Assembly (NCBI GenBank): GCA_028825445.1
Contig: JAPKAD010000017.1
Span: forward strand, 1-44,735
Source of the DNA: Octadecabacter sp.
Lineage (GTDB): Bacteria; Pseudomonadota; Alphaproteobacteria; Rhodobacterales; Rhodobacteraceae
Length of the DNA stretch: 44,735 bases
Direction: 5' to 3'
Of the stretch, positions 9,994 to 18,877 are shown one piece after another (position 1 is the stretch's first letter; every line of letters begins with the position of its first letter). Under the pieces are notes generated by a model, which saw only the letters and a program-made list of their open reading frames with translations, ran no database searches and had not been told where the DNA came from. The position numbers and the translations under genes are program-made.

Positions 9994-10665
9994 ATGATGA
10001 CTGACATTAACTCTGTGACGGCCCTTTGGTGGGCCGTCATTTTTTCGGGGTTCTACCACGGCATTAATCCAGGCATGGGTTGGCCTTTGGCAGTGTCTGC
10101 TGCCTTAATGGAGCGTAAGCGAGCAGCTATGTCCAAGGCGCTTGCTATGCTCGCTCTGGGGCATTTTTTGGCTATGATTGGCATTTTATTGCCGTTCACG
10201 CTTATGATTATCCTTGTTCAGTGGGAAATTGAGATACGCATTGGTGCAGGGCTTCTTGTGATCGCAATGGGCGTCTATCTGCTAATCAATCGAAAGCACC
10301 CAAGATTTTTGGCGCGTGTACGCCCTTCGCGTCTTGTACTGTGGTCGTTTCTTGCTGCAATGGCCCATGGGGCCGGGCTGATGCTCATCCCTATTTTCTT
10401 TGGCATTTGTTCAGTTGGCGTAGAAGAGTCTGGACACCAAGCGGCGAAAACCTTGATGGGTAGCAACATTCTAACAGCTTTTACTGTTGCAGTTATCCAT
10501 ACATTGTCCATGACCATAGCTGGAGGAACTATTGCGATAATCATCTATTTTTGGCTTGGCCTGAAATTTCTGTCCAGAACCTGGTTCAATCTTGATATGT
10601 TCTGGGCTCTCAGCCTAGTTGTTGTTGGTGCGTTTGGTATTTATGCTGCCTATAGTGGTCATTGA
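9994..10665 (+). CDS. Polytopic membrane protein with HGINPGMGW motif, function unknown
   Basis: A 223-residue protein with about six hydrophobic segments. The first contains FYHGINPGMGWPLAVSA; later ones contain ALGHFLAMIGILLPF, MAHGAGLMLIPIFFGIC and a final helix ending at the C-terminus. The His-rich motifs HG-x3-GMGW, GHFLA and AHGAGLML recur in equivalent positions of the membrane helices. This faintly recalls the HX4D/HG motifs of nickel/cobalt (RcnA/HoxN) and UreH-type permeases, but I cannot assign it to them. Its ATG immediately follows the stop of the SBP56-family gene, so the two are translationally coupled and presumably work together. A role in metal supply or in moving a small sulfur compound is possible but unproven. 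Confidence 0.8.
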   Translation: MMTDINSVTALWWAVIFSGFYHGINPGMGWPLAVSAALMERKRAAMSKALAMLALGHFLAMIGILLPFTLMIILVQWEIEIRIGAGLLVIAMGVYLLINRKHPRFLARVRPSRLVLWSFLAAMAHGAGLMLIPIFFGICSVGVEESGHQAAKTLMGSNILTAFTVAVIHTLSMTIAGGTIAIIIYFWLGLKFLSRTWFNLDMFWALSLVVVGAFGIYAAYSGH

Positions 10666-11250
10666 TCTAAACCTTTGACAAGACCTCAATGCTCATAATG
10701 AGATGGCGACATTGCTGCTGCACTCCTTCCTAGAAGATCATAGTTTTATTTTAACACCGATATTGAGACCGATCATGGAACACAGTTTGGTTTTGCCTTC
10801 AGCAACGAGCAGATGCAGGGCCTCAACGACGCCATGCAAGAGATCAAAATTGAGTGAGAGTGAATTAAGTATTGCAATATATTGCTGGCTGAATGTGGAA
10901 CTTTCAGTACGGGGGGTGGGCATAGGATCGCGCTACGAGAGACGTGGAATTCCAAAGGAAGCTATGCCGGAGCTTTGGGTGTTGTGGAAGCAAGCGATGG
11001 AGGGTGGATCCATGGTCTCCTCCAATTCGATAGGCAAGAAATATACGAACATCGATCATGGCTATGCAGGCAGGATCTATAGCGGCTAGAGCAAGAACTT
11101 GATTCAGGATTTCCTTTTGCATTCTCATACCTAGTGGAAACTGTTGATGGTGGAACATAAGGAAACGGATGGCCATAGAAAATGGAGGGCTACTTCGACA
11201 GGAAATGAACATTCCGCATCATATGACCATACCATTTGCTGAAATTCACA
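10666..11250. other. Gap with no recognisable gene
   Basis: Plus-strand frames around 10703-11089 are open but read like overlapping fragments in changing frames: a stretch ETDHGTQFGFAFSNEQMQ near 10765-10820, and another, GVVEASDGGWIHGLLQFDRQ, near 10980-11040. This is what a decayed gene looks like, but I do not recognise the family. No RNA gene or clear terminator seen. Confidence 0.35.
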
Positions 11251-12183
11251 TCACAGAAACCTCATAGTTTCTTCTAAAACCCTTTCTGCACCACGCGATA
11301 ACTGACGGTCTCGCTGTCTGATAATATAATAAGGTGCTACTCTGATCTGAGTTTTTAAATTAAGAATACGAAGCTGGCCTTGTAGTGCACCACCAGTTAG
11401 CAAGTTTGCAACTTCCTCCACAACAGTTGCGATTGTATGAGATTGTTCGAGTAGACCTAACATAACCAAAAGTGATGAGGTGTTGGTGATATACGCTGGC
11501 ATTGATGTTTTTTCATTAGCAAAAGCGTCTTCAAGAGCAGTGCGAATTGGTGATCCTCGTTCTTGAATTGCCCATTCAAAATCACAAAGATTATTTAGAG
11601 AAAGCCTTTTGCTATCAACGAGGGGGTGGCTTAGATGGACGACAAGCGACACAATTTCAGACCGTGCAGGCAGCATGTGAAATGCACGACTGTCGTAACC
11701 ACTGGGCATACGGGAAATCACGAAGTCAAAATGACCTTGTTCGAGCGCACGCAGCAAAACGCTCGAGGGTGCTACTTCAAGAGTTGGTTCTAATTGGGGC
11801 GATTCCTTTTTAACTTTTAGAATTGCTGGAACCAAGCATCTCACCGCTGGTCCGGTCACCGAACCAATCTTCACTTCACCTGATTGTCCTTTGCCCAAGG
11901 CATCAATGTCCGTGCCCAAATTTTCATATGCTGTCAGAATAGACCTTGCGTGTCGTAGAAATGCATGTCCAATTTGAGTTGGCGCCATTCCTTTTGGCGT
12001 TCGCTCAAACAGCGTAGTTCCGACGCTTGCCTCAACATCTGCCAAAATACGCGAGGCTGCTGGCTGTGAGACATTAAGTGCGTCTGCTGCCAGCTGTAGC
12101 TTTCCGGTGTGAGCAATTCTTTCGATCAACCGCAGATGAAAAGGTTTTAAACGCTGAATAAAATTCATTTTTTTACATACCAT
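11251..12183 (-). CDS. gbpR: GbpR-type LysR regulator of the sugar locus
   Basis: A 310-residue LysR regulator. The HTH (residues about 20-75) includes KLQLAADALNVSQPAASRIL and LFERTPKGMAPTQIG, and the opening FIQRLKPFHLRLIERIA is characteristic of the galactose-binding-protein regulator GbpR. The effector domain follows. It diverges from chvE-gguA-gguB, as gbpR does in Agrobacterium and Azospirillum, where it controls the sugar transporter and oxidative sugar genes in response to sugars. Two starts are possible, 12183 and an in-frame ATG at 12168, which fits the usual family N-terminus better; neither has a clear ribosome site. One arm of an inverted repeat covers the 12183 start. I am confident of the family and context, less so of the start. 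Confidence 0.85.
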   Translation of the reverse strand: MVCKKMNFIQRLKPFHLRLIERIAHTGKLQLAADALNVSQPAASRILADVEASVGTTLFERTPKGMAPTQIGHAFLRHARSILTAYENLGTDIDALGKGQSGEVKIGSVTGPAVRCLVPAILKVKKESPQLEPTLEVAPSSVLLRALEQGHFDFVISRMPSGYDSRAFHMLPARSEIVSLVVHLSHPLVDSKRLSLNNLCDFEWAIQERGSPIRTALEDAFANEKTSMPAYITNTSSLLVMLGLLEQSHTIATVVEEVANLLTGGALQGQLRILNLKTQIRVAPYYIIRQRDRQLSRGAERVLEETMRFL

Positions 12184-12226
12184 TTATATTATGTAAGGGA
12201 ATAGTAAAAGAATTTGAATGGTATGT
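12175..12226. promoter_or_regulatory. Inverted repeat in the gbpR-chvE divergent promoter
   Basis: ACATACCATT (12175-12184) and its exact complement AATGGTATGT (12217-12226) are offset by 42 bp, about four helical turns. They sit between the divergent gbpR and chvE genes, with the left arm overlapping the upstream gbpR start. A paired site of this kind suits a LysR tetramer; the assignment to GbpR is inference from position. Confidence 0.5.
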
Positions 12227-12317
12227 GTGTAGGCTTTAAGTTCCTAATTCGGGTTAGGAGAACCCCGCAATGCAAACAAACGTGTTGGCTTTGGTGCCGC
12301 GCGACTGGGAGGAAAAA

Positions 12318-13370
12318 ATGAAACTTAAATTAACTCTGTTATCAGCAGCGGCCGTACTTGCCTTTGCATCGGTATCTTATGCTGAAGCAACAATAGGCAT
12401 TTCGATGCCTACAAAATCATCTGCGCGTTGGATCGCTGATGGGGATTCAATGGTTCAGCAACTTGAAGCTGCTGGTTTTACCGCTGATCTTCAGTATGCC
12501 GAAGATGATATCCCAAACCAGTTGGCACAGATCGAAAATATGATCACCAAAGGTGTGGACGTTTTAGTTATTGCTGCGATTGATGGCACCACATTGTCAA
12601 ACGCGTTAGAAAATGCGGATGCGGCTGGTATTGATGTGATCGCCTACGACCGCTTGATCCGTGATAGTGCTTTTGTAGATTATTATGCAACTTTCAACAA
12701 TTTTGAGGTTGGTGTTCTTCAGGCATCCAGCCTTGTTGGCGGCCTAAATGATCGTTTCGGCGGAGGCCCATATAATGTTGAGCTGTTTGGCGGATCGCCA
12801 GATGATAACAATGCTTATTTCTTCTACAATGGTGCGATGTCTGTCATCCAGCCGCTGATTGACTCAGGCAATATCAACGTTGTGTCAGGCCAGATGGGCA
12901 TGGAAACGGTTGGTACATTGCGTTGGGATGGTGCAGTTGCCCAGGCGCGCATGGATAACCTATTGTCTGCACACTACACGCAAGAAAGTGTCCATGGAAT
13001 TTTGTCACCATATGATGGCCTTTCTATCGGCATTCTGTCGTCGCTAAAAGGAGTTGGTTACGGATCGGATGATCTGAAAATGCCAATTGTAACAGGCCAA
13101 GACGCAGAAGTTCCGTCCGTGAAATCCATTCTCTTGGGGGAGCAGTATTCGACAGTATTCAAAGACACTCGTGAATTGGCTCGCGTGACTGTCGGAATGG
13201 TTGAAGCGCTGTTGAACGATACCACACCTGAGATTAACGACACTGAAACCTATGACAACGGTGTTTTAATTGTACCTTCCTTCCTCCTTGCGCCGGTTTC
13301 CCTCGACATAAGCAATTGGGAGGAAATCCTAATTGAATCCGGTTACTATAGTATGGACCAAATTCAGTAG
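12318..13370 (+). CDS. chvE: ChvE-type periplasmic sugar-binding protein
   Basis: A 350-residue periplasmic substrate-binding protein of the multiple-monosaccharide ABC importer. The start at 12318 is chosen over an in-frame ATG at 12270 because GGGAGG lies just before it and the product then begins with a normal signal peptide ([22 protein letters not shown], cleavage likely after SYA near residue 22). The mature part reads [20 protein letters not shown], with [15 protein letters not shown] and [19 protein letters not shown] in the order expected of ChvE. ChvE family members bind galactose, arabinose, glucose or xylose. It is the first gene of chvE-gguA-gguB followed by sugar-acid genes, and a hairpin follows it. 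The exact sugar is unknown; L-arabinose, D-galactose or D-fucose fit the downstream enzymes. Confidence 0.93.
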   Translation: MKLKLTLLSAAAVLAFASVSYAEATIGISMPTKSSARWIADGDSMVQQLEAAGFTADLQYAEDDIPNQLAQIENMITKGVDVLVIAAIDGTTLSNALENADAAGIDVIAYDRLIRDSAFVDYYATFNNFEVGVLQASSLVGGLNDRFGGGPYNVELFGGSPDDNNAYFFYNGAMSVIQPLIDSGNINVVSGQMGMETVGTLRWDGAVAQARMDNLLSAHYTQESVHGILSPYDGLSIGILSSLKGVGYGSDDLKMPIVTGQDAEVPSVKSILLGEQYSTVFKDTRELARVTVGMVEALLNDTTPEINDTETYDNGVLIVPSFLLAPVSLDISNWEEILIESGYYSMDQIQ

Positions 13371-13382
13371 TATCTAAACTTT

Positions 13383-13407
13383 CCTGCCCGCGATTGCTGT
13401 GGGCAGG
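13383..13407 (+). other. Intergenic hairpin between chvE and gguA
   Basis: CCTGCCC (13383-13389) pairs perfectly with GGGCAGG (13401-13407) around an 11-base loop. No T run follows, so it is not a classical intrinsic terminator. Hairpins after the binding-protein gene commonly protect the upstream message from 3' decay, so the binding protein is made in excess over the ATPase and permease; that role is inferred here. Confidence 0.6.
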
Positions 13408-13432
13408 CGCTACTCTTGGGAGCTACAACAGT

Positions 13433-14953
13433 ATGTCCACATTGCTGGAAATGAAGGCTATCACTAAAGAATTCCCTGGGGTGAAAGCGCTAAGTGAAGT
13501 GAGTCTTTCAGTCGAACAAGGCGAAATTCATGCCATTTGTGGTGAGAATGGTGCTGGAAAATCGACACTTATGAAGGTTTTATCAGGGGTTTATTCTACC
13601 GGTAGCTATGATGGAAAGATTTACTATGACAGCGAGTTAGCTGACTTTCGAACTATTTTAGATAGTGAAAAAAAAGGCATTATAATTATTCATCAAGAGC
13701 TGGCTCTTGTGCCCCTTTTATCTGTTGCTGAGAATATATTTCTTGGCAACGAGCGGGCCAAAAATGGCGTTATGAATTGGCATGAGACATTTGACCGAAC
13801 AAAGGTGCTTTTAGCGAAAGTTGGACTTCGCGAAAGTCCGTCGACTGTTGTGGATACGCTTGGTGTTGGCAAGCAGCAGTTGGTTGAAATTGCAAAGGCC
13901 TTGTCCAAGGACGTGCGATTATTGATTTTAGACGAACCTACTGCAGCGCTGTCAGAATTCGACAGCGCCACACTTTTAGATTTGATGCTGGAACTGAAAC
14001 ATCAAGGTGTGACGCAGATTATCATCAGCCACAAACTTAACGAGATTAAGCGTATTGCAGACAAGATCACAGTCATTCGCGACGGAACAAGTGTGTCAAC
14101 TTTGGATTTGCACAAACAAAATATTTCTGAAGACGATATCGTTCGCGATATGGTTGGGCGGGAAATGTCACAGCGCTATCCACCGCGCATACCACGCAAG
14201 GGGAGTAAGGTTATGGAGGTCTGCGAGTGGAATGTCTGGCATCCTGAACATAGCAACCGCCAGATTATCCATGATGTGGCATTCACCGTTCATGCGGGCG
14301 AAGTTGTGGGTATTGCAGGTTTGATGGGGGCAGGGCGGACTGAATTAGCGATGAGCATTTTTGGTCGATCTTATGGACAAAAAATCTCTGGATCAATTAA
14401 ACTGCACGGGCAAGAGGCCATAATCAAAGATATACCCAGCGCGATTTCTGCTGGAATGGCCTATGTTACCGAAGATCGGAAGTCATTGGGACTGGTATTA
14501 GACGACACCGTCCAGCGCAATATAACATTAGCTAACCTACCAAGTGTGGCTAAAGCTGGCGTTCTGAACGAAGATGAGGAAGCCAAAGTGGCTGAAGAAT
14601 ATCGGATCTCATTGCAGATCCGGACCCCATCAGTCCAACAGATTGTCGGCAACCTTTCCGGTGGAAATCAACAAAAGATCGTGTTGGCCAAATGGCTTTT
14701 TACCGAGCCAGATGTGCTGATGTTGGACGAGCCGACAAGGGGCATCGACATCGGTGCAAAATATGAAATCTACGGGCTGATCAATGAGCTTTCTGAGCGT
14801 GACAAAGGTGTCGTGATGATTTCGTCTGAACTGCCTGAACTACTGGGCATGTGTGACCGAATATATGTAATGAACGAAGGAAAGATCGTGGGCGAATTAT
14901 CAGCCAAAGATGCAAGCCAAGAGCGTATCATGGCAATGATCGTAACTGGGTGA
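13433..14953 (+). CDS. gguA: Sugar ABC transporter ATP-binding protein, double ABC domain
   Basis: A 506-residue ATPase with two ABC domains in tandem, the normal form for monosaccharide importers of the GguA/MglA/XylG type. The first domain has Walker A GENGAGKST, a degenerate signature LGVGKQQLVEIAKAL and Walker B LLILDEPTAAL. The second lacks a canonical Walker A but has LSGGNQQKIVLAKWL and VLMLDEPTRGID. The start at 13433 (MSTLLEMKAI) is preferred to an in-frame ATG at 13394 because it fits the family N-terminus, avoids the chvE-gguA hairpin and has TGGGAG nearby. It sits between chvE and gguB and powers import of the sugar bound by ChvE. Confidence 0.93.
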   Translation: MSTLLEMKAITKEFPGVKALSEVSLSVEQGEIHAICGENGAGKSTLMKVLSGVYSTGSYDGKIYYDSELADFRTILDSEKKGIIIIHQELALVPLLSVAENIFLGNERAKNGVMNWHETFDRTKVLLAKVGLRESPSTVVDTLGVGKQQLVEIAKALSKDVRLLILDEPTAALSEFDSATLLDLMLELKHQGVTQIIISHKLNEIKRIADKITVIRDGTSVSTLDLHKQNISEDDIVRDMVGREMSQRYPPRIPRKGSKVMEVCEWNVWHPEHSNRQIIHDVAFTVHAGEVVGIAGLMGAGRTELAMSIFGRSYGQKISGSIKLHGQEAIIKDIPSAISAGMAYVTEDRKSLGLVLDDTVQRNITLANLPSVAKAGVLNEDEEAKVAEEYRISLQIRTPSVQQIVGNLSGGNQQKIVLAKWLFTEPDVLMLDEPTRGIDIGAKYEIYGLINELSERDKGVVMISSELPELLGMCDRIYVMNEGKIVGELSAKDASQERIMAMIVTG

Positions 14954-14960
14954 GGATAAC

Positions 14961-16157
14961 ATGACTGATCAAACAGCTTCAAAAGCCGATTCGGATAATG
15001 GCGTTCGGTCATATTTAGCGAAACATCTGCGTGAGTATGGATTACTTTTTGCACTGATTGCTATCATGGCTTTTTTTCAAGTCATGACTGGTGGCGTGAT
15101 GCTGCGGCCGATCAATATCACCAACCTGTTTTTACAAAACAGCTATATCATCATAATGGCGTTGGGCATGCTAATTGTTATTGTTGCAGGCCATATCGAC
15201 CTCTCAGTAGGGTCAGTTATGGGGTTTATTGGTGCACTTGCGGCTGTTCTCATTGTAAATATGAATATGAGTGTTTGGCTGGCCGTTCCGATTTGTCTGT
15301 TTATGGGCGGAGTAATCGGTGCAGCGCAAGGTTATTGGGTGGCCTATTGGAAAATCCCAAGTTTCATAGTGACGCTTGCAGGTATGCTGGTCTTTCGCGG
15401 TCTATCGCTTTGGCTGCTTGAGGGGCAATCTGTTGGACCATTTCCAAAAGAATTTCAGATCATTTCAACCGGCTTTGTCCCTGATATCTTTGGTATAGGA
15501 CGGCCGAATGGAACTGCATTAGCTGCTGGCGCAACTGCCGCAAGTCTGATTTTTTGGCTGGGACTGCGTGGCAGGGCCCGTAACCGTCAGTACGGTGCTG
15601 TGGAAGAGCCGATGGCGTTTTTCATTGTCCGCAATGCCATCGTAATGGGGGCTTTGATGTTTGTTGCCTATAAACTGTCAACATTTCGCGGCCTACCAAA
15701 TGTGTTGATATCAATGACACTCTTAACGGTAGTTTATGCCTTTATTACGGAAAATACAGTAATTGGTCGGCGCATCTATGCACTTGGTGGAAATGAGAAA
15801 GCGGCCAAACTATCGGGAACGCGCACTGAACGCCTGACCTTCCTAGCATTCGTCAATATGGGTATTCTTGCCGCGTTTGCGGGTCTGATTTTTGCCGCAC
15901 GCCTGAATACTGCAACACCGAAATCTGGCTTTGCTGTTGAGCTCGATGTGATTGCTGCTGTGTTTATCGGGGGGGCGTCCATGTCGGGTGGGTCTGGCAA
16001 GATTATTGGAGCGGTAGTCGGTGCATTTATCATGGGCGTCTTGAATAACGGCATGTCGATCATGGGTATCGGTATTGACTATCAACAAATTATTAAAGGT
16101 TTGGTGCTTCTCGCAGCTGTAATCTTTGACGTTTACAATAAACGAAAGCAAAGTTGA
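14961..16157 (+). CDS. gguB: Sugar ABC transporter permease
   Basis: A 398-residue inner-membrane permease with about ten hydrophobic segments. It shows the family motifs GHIDLSVGSVMGFIGALAAV in the N-terminal half, and the C-terminal GGNEKAAKLSGTRTERL and VFIGGASMSGGSGKIIGAVVGAF segments. It partners GguA and ChvE as the channel of the importer. The ATG is 7 bases after the gguA stop with GAGGA before it, so it is clearly in the same operon. Confidence 0.93.
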   Translation: MTDQTASKADSDNGVRSYLAKHLREYGLLFALIAIMAFFQVMTGGVMLRPINITNLFLQNSYIIIMALGMLIVIVAGHIDLSVGSVMGFIGALAAVLIVNMNMSVWLAVPICLFMGGVIGAAQGYWVAYWKIPSFIVTLAGMLVFRGLSLWLLEGQSVGPFPKEFQIISTGFVPDIFGIGRPNGTALAAGATAASLIFWLGLRGRARNRQYGAVEEPMAFFIVRNAIVMGALMFVAYKLSTFRGLPNVLISMTLLTVVYAFITENTVIGRRIYALGGNEKAAKLSGTRTERLTFLAFVNMGILAAFAGLIFAARLNTATPKSGFAVELDVIAAVFIGGASMSGGSGKIIGAVVGAFIMGVLNNGMSIMGIGIDYQQIIKGLVLLAAVIFDVYNKRKQS

Positions 16158-16166
16158 GGTAGGATA

Positions 16167-17909
16167 ATGAGTTTCAAACCCGCCAAATGGCCCCGTAAAC
16201 TGCGCAGTCAGCACTGGTACGGCGGTACCTCAAGGGATGCGATTTATCATCGTGGATGGTTGAAAAACCAAGGTTATCCGAATGATTTGTTTGATGGTCG
16301 TCCCATAATTGGGATTATGAACACTTGGTCAGATTTGACGCCGTGTAATGGACATTTACGTGAGCTTGCTGAGAAGGTCAAAGCAGGTATTTGGGAGGCT
16401 GGTGGCTTTCCTGTTGAAGTGCCGGCGTTCTCTGCATCAGAAAACACGTTTCGCCCCACTGCAATGATGTTTCGCAATCTTGCTGCAATGTCGATTGAGG
16501 AACAGATGAGTGGGCAACCTATTGATGGTGCAGTTCTTTTGGTAGGTTGTGACAAGACCACTCCAAGTCTGCTGATGGCCGCAGCATCTACTGATCTGCC
16601 CTCTATAGTTGTCACCGGTGGCCCAATGCTTAATGGTCAGTTTCGTGGTGAACGGGTAGGATCGGGCACCCATCTGTGGAAATTTTCAGAGGCTGTGAAA
16701 GCTGGCGAGATGACGCAAGAAGAGTTCCTTGAAGCTGAGCAATCCATGAGCAGGTCAACCGGCACCTGCAACACCATGGGCACCGCATCATCAATGGCAT
16801 CCATGGCTGAAGCGCTGGGAATGGCCCTGTCTGGCAATGCGGCAATTCCCGCAGTGGACAGCCGCCGCCGTGTCATGGCCCAGGTGTCTGGCCGCCGAAT
16901 TGTGCAGATGGTAAAGGATGATCTAAAGCCGTCTGATATTTTGACCATGGACGCTTTTGAAAATGCTATTCGCACAAACGCGGCCATTGGTGGATCAACC
17001 AATGCAGTGGTGCATATGTTAGCGATTGCAGGTCGTGTCGGTATCAATCTAACGCTTGATGATTGGGACAGCTGTGGGAGAGATGTAGCCACAATCGTCA
17101 ACCTGATGCCATCCGGTAAATATCTTATGGAAGAGTTTTTTTATGCTGGAGGATTACCAGTTGTCCTGCGCAACTTGGGCGAAGCTGGACAACTTCATAA
17201 AGATGCGCTGACAGTTTCGGGAAAAACTATTTGGGATGAAGTTAAAGTGGTTGAAAACCACAATGATGATGTGATCCTTTCGACAGAAAATGCGCTTACC
17301 CAGCAAGGCGGAATCGTTGTTCTGACTGGTAATTTGGCCCCAAAAGGTGCGGTTTTGAAACCTTCGGCGGCGTCCCCTCATTTATTGCAGCATAGAGGGC
17401 GCGCAGTCGTATTTGAGGATATTGATGATTATAAATCTCGGATCGAAGATGACGAGCTCGACATCGATGAAACTTGCATAATGGTCCTGAAAAACTGTGG
17501 CCCCAAAGGATACCCAGGCATGTCTGAGGTTGGCAACATGGGGCTACCACCAAAGATCCTGAAAAAGGGGATCACAGACATGGTACGTATTTCTGATGCA
17601 CGTATGTCGGGCACAGCTTACGGCACAGTCATCCTGCACACAGCTCCTGAATCGGCGGCCGGTGGGCCCCTGGCTGTTGTCCAAAACGGCGATATGATTG
17701 CAGTAGACGTCAAAGCGCGTAGCCTGCATTTGGATATCAGTGATGAAGAGTTGGCGGTGCGATTAAGCAAATGGATGCCTCCAAAGGATACCGCAAAAAG
17801 TGGTTATGCATGGTTGCATAATGCGCATGTAGAGGGGGCTGACACTGGAGCCGATTTGGGCTTTCTTAAGGGGTGTCGTGGCGCACCAATTCCTAAGGAG
17901 TCTCATTAA
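16167..17909 (+). CDS. araD: IlvD/Edd-family sugar-acid dehydratase, probable L-arabinonate dehydratase
   Basis: A complete 580-residue IlvD/Edd dehydratase. It contains the three Cys sites of the Fe-S cluster seen in this family (TPCNGHLREL, LLVGCDKTTPS and STGTCNTMGTASSMA), and NAAIGGSTNAVVHMLAIAGR and NCGPKGYPGMSEVGNM. The N-terminus LRSQHWYGGTSRDAIYHRGW is that of the sugar-acid branch (arabinonate, xylonate, galactonate or fuconate dehydratases), not of dihydroxy-acid dehydratase. The reaction removes water from the aldonic acid to give a 2-keto-3-deoxy acid. It follows the sugar importer and overlaps the sugar dehydrogenase gene by one base. The exact aldonate cannot be told from sequence. 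Confidence 0.88.
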   Translation: MSFKPAKWPRKLRSQHWYGGTSRDAIYHRGWLKNQGYPNDLFDGRPIIGIMNTWSDLTPCNGHLRELAEKVKAGIWEAGGFPVEVPAFSASENTFRPTAMMFRNLAAMSIEEQMSGQPIDGAVLLVGCDKTTPSLLMAAASTDLPSIVVTGGPMLNGQFRGERVGSGTHLWKFSEAVKAGEMTQEEFLEAEQSMSRSTGTCNTMGTASSMASMAEALGMALSGNAAIPAVDSRRRVMAQVSGRRIVQMVKDDLKPSDILTMDAFENAIRTNAAIGGSTNAVVHMLAIAGRVGINLTLDDWDSCGRDVATIVNLMPSGKYLMEEFFYAGGLPVVLRNLGEAGQLHKDALTVSGKTIWDEVKVVENHNDDVILSTENALTQQGGIVVLTGNLAPKGAVLKPSAASPHLLQHRGRAVVFEDIDDYKSRIEDDELDIDETCIMVLKNCGPKGYPGMSEVGNMGLPPKILKKGITDMVRISDARMSGTAYGTVILHTAPESAAGGPLAVVQNGDMIAVDVKARSLHLDISDEELAVRLSKWMPPKDTAKSGYAWLHNAHVEGADTGADLGFLKGCRGAPIPKESH

Positions 17910-18844
17910 TGGACGTTGCCCTTGTAGGGGTTGGAAAGATTGCCCTGGATCAACATGTTCCAGCGATCATGGCTTCAATGGACTGGAGCTTGTCGGCAAC
18001 TGTTTCGCGGACGGGAAAAGTAAATGGAGTGCGCACCTATCGTGACTTTGCTCAGATGTTAACTGACCGGCCAGACATTCGTGTGGTTTCGTTATGTATG
18101 CCACCTGTTCCGCGCTTTACATATGCGGCAGCTGCATTGGATGCAGGGCGGCACGTGATGTTGGAAAAGCCACCTGGTGCGACTTTGAGCGAATGTCATA
18201 TGCTTGCTGCGATGGCGAAAGAACGAGGCCTTACGCTGTTTGCGACTTGGCATTCCCGCGAAGCTGCGATGGTCCAAGCAGCCAAAACTTGGTTGGCCAG
18301 CCAGACACTTCGTGATTTAGAAGTGGTTTGGAAAGAGGATGTGCGCCGTTGGCACCCTGATCAAGATTGGATCTGGGAACCGGGGGGGATGGGGGTTTTT
18401 GACCCTGGTATTAATGCGCTGTCAATCCTCACAGAAATTTTGCCTGTTACGATACATCTGCGCGCGGCCACTTTAGAGGTCCCCGAAGGGCGGCAGGCCC
18501 CTATAGCTGCTACGCTTGATTTCATACATCCTCAGGGTGCAGACGTGTCTGCAGTCTTTGATTGGCGTCAAGAAGGCACTCAGAATTGGAGCATCGAAGC
18601 CACATCTACTACGGGACGTATGCGCTTGTCGGATGGTGGCGCTAAGTTAGAGATAAATGGCGCTGTCGTGACCTCTAACGACAAGGATTTGAACGGTATT
18701 ATGGGCGAGTATCCTCGCCTCTACCATAAGATGGCTGCTTTAATTGCGGATGGTATTTCTGATGTTGATCTAGCTCCACTCCGTCATGTCGCAGACGCCT
18801 TTATGATGGGCCGGCGAATAATTGTCGCTCCCTTCATTACCTAA
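17909..18844 (+). CDS. Gfo/Idh/MocA-family sugar 1-dehydrogenase (galactose/arabinose type)
   Basis: A 311-residue NAD(P)-dependent oxidoreductase. The Rossmann start MDVALVGVGKIALDQHVPAI and the catalytic-site motif EKPPG (about residue 87) identify Gfo/Idh/MocA. The size and the run from ATWHSREAAMVQAAKTWL to VWKEDVRRWHPDQDWIWEPGGMGVFDPGINAL match the D-galactose/L-arabinose 1-dehydrogenases of the oxidative pathways. It would oxidise the imported aldose to its lactone, the first pathway step, with the upstream dehydratase taking the aldonate further. Its ATG overlaps the stop of the dehydratase gene by one base. No lactonase gene is seen. The following gene is dead, so the products of these steps may no longer have an outlet encoded here. 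Confidence 0.88.
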   Translation: MDVALVGVGKIALDQHVPAIMASMDWSLSATVSRTGKVNGVRTYRDFAQMLTDRPDIRVVSLCMPPVPRFTYAAAALDAGRHVMLEKPPGATLSECHMLAAMAKERGLTLFATWHSREAAMVQAAKTWLASQTLRDLEVVWKEDVRRWHPDQDWIWEPGGMGVFDPGINALSILTEILPVTIHLRAATLEVPEGRQAPIAATLDFIHPQGADVSAVFDWRQEGTQNWSIEATSTTGRMRLSDGGAKLEINGAVVTSNDKDLNGIMGEYPRLYHKMAALIADGISDVDLAPLRHVADAFMMGRRIIVAPFIT

Positions 18845-18877
18845 TGACTTTCGATACTGCACTGAAAAGGATACAAT

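Noticed and set aside
10703-11089. 128-residue plus-strand frame as a gene
   Set aside because: Coding-like pieces appear in other frames of the same stretch, no ribosome site precedes the start, and the peptide is low in recognisable structure.
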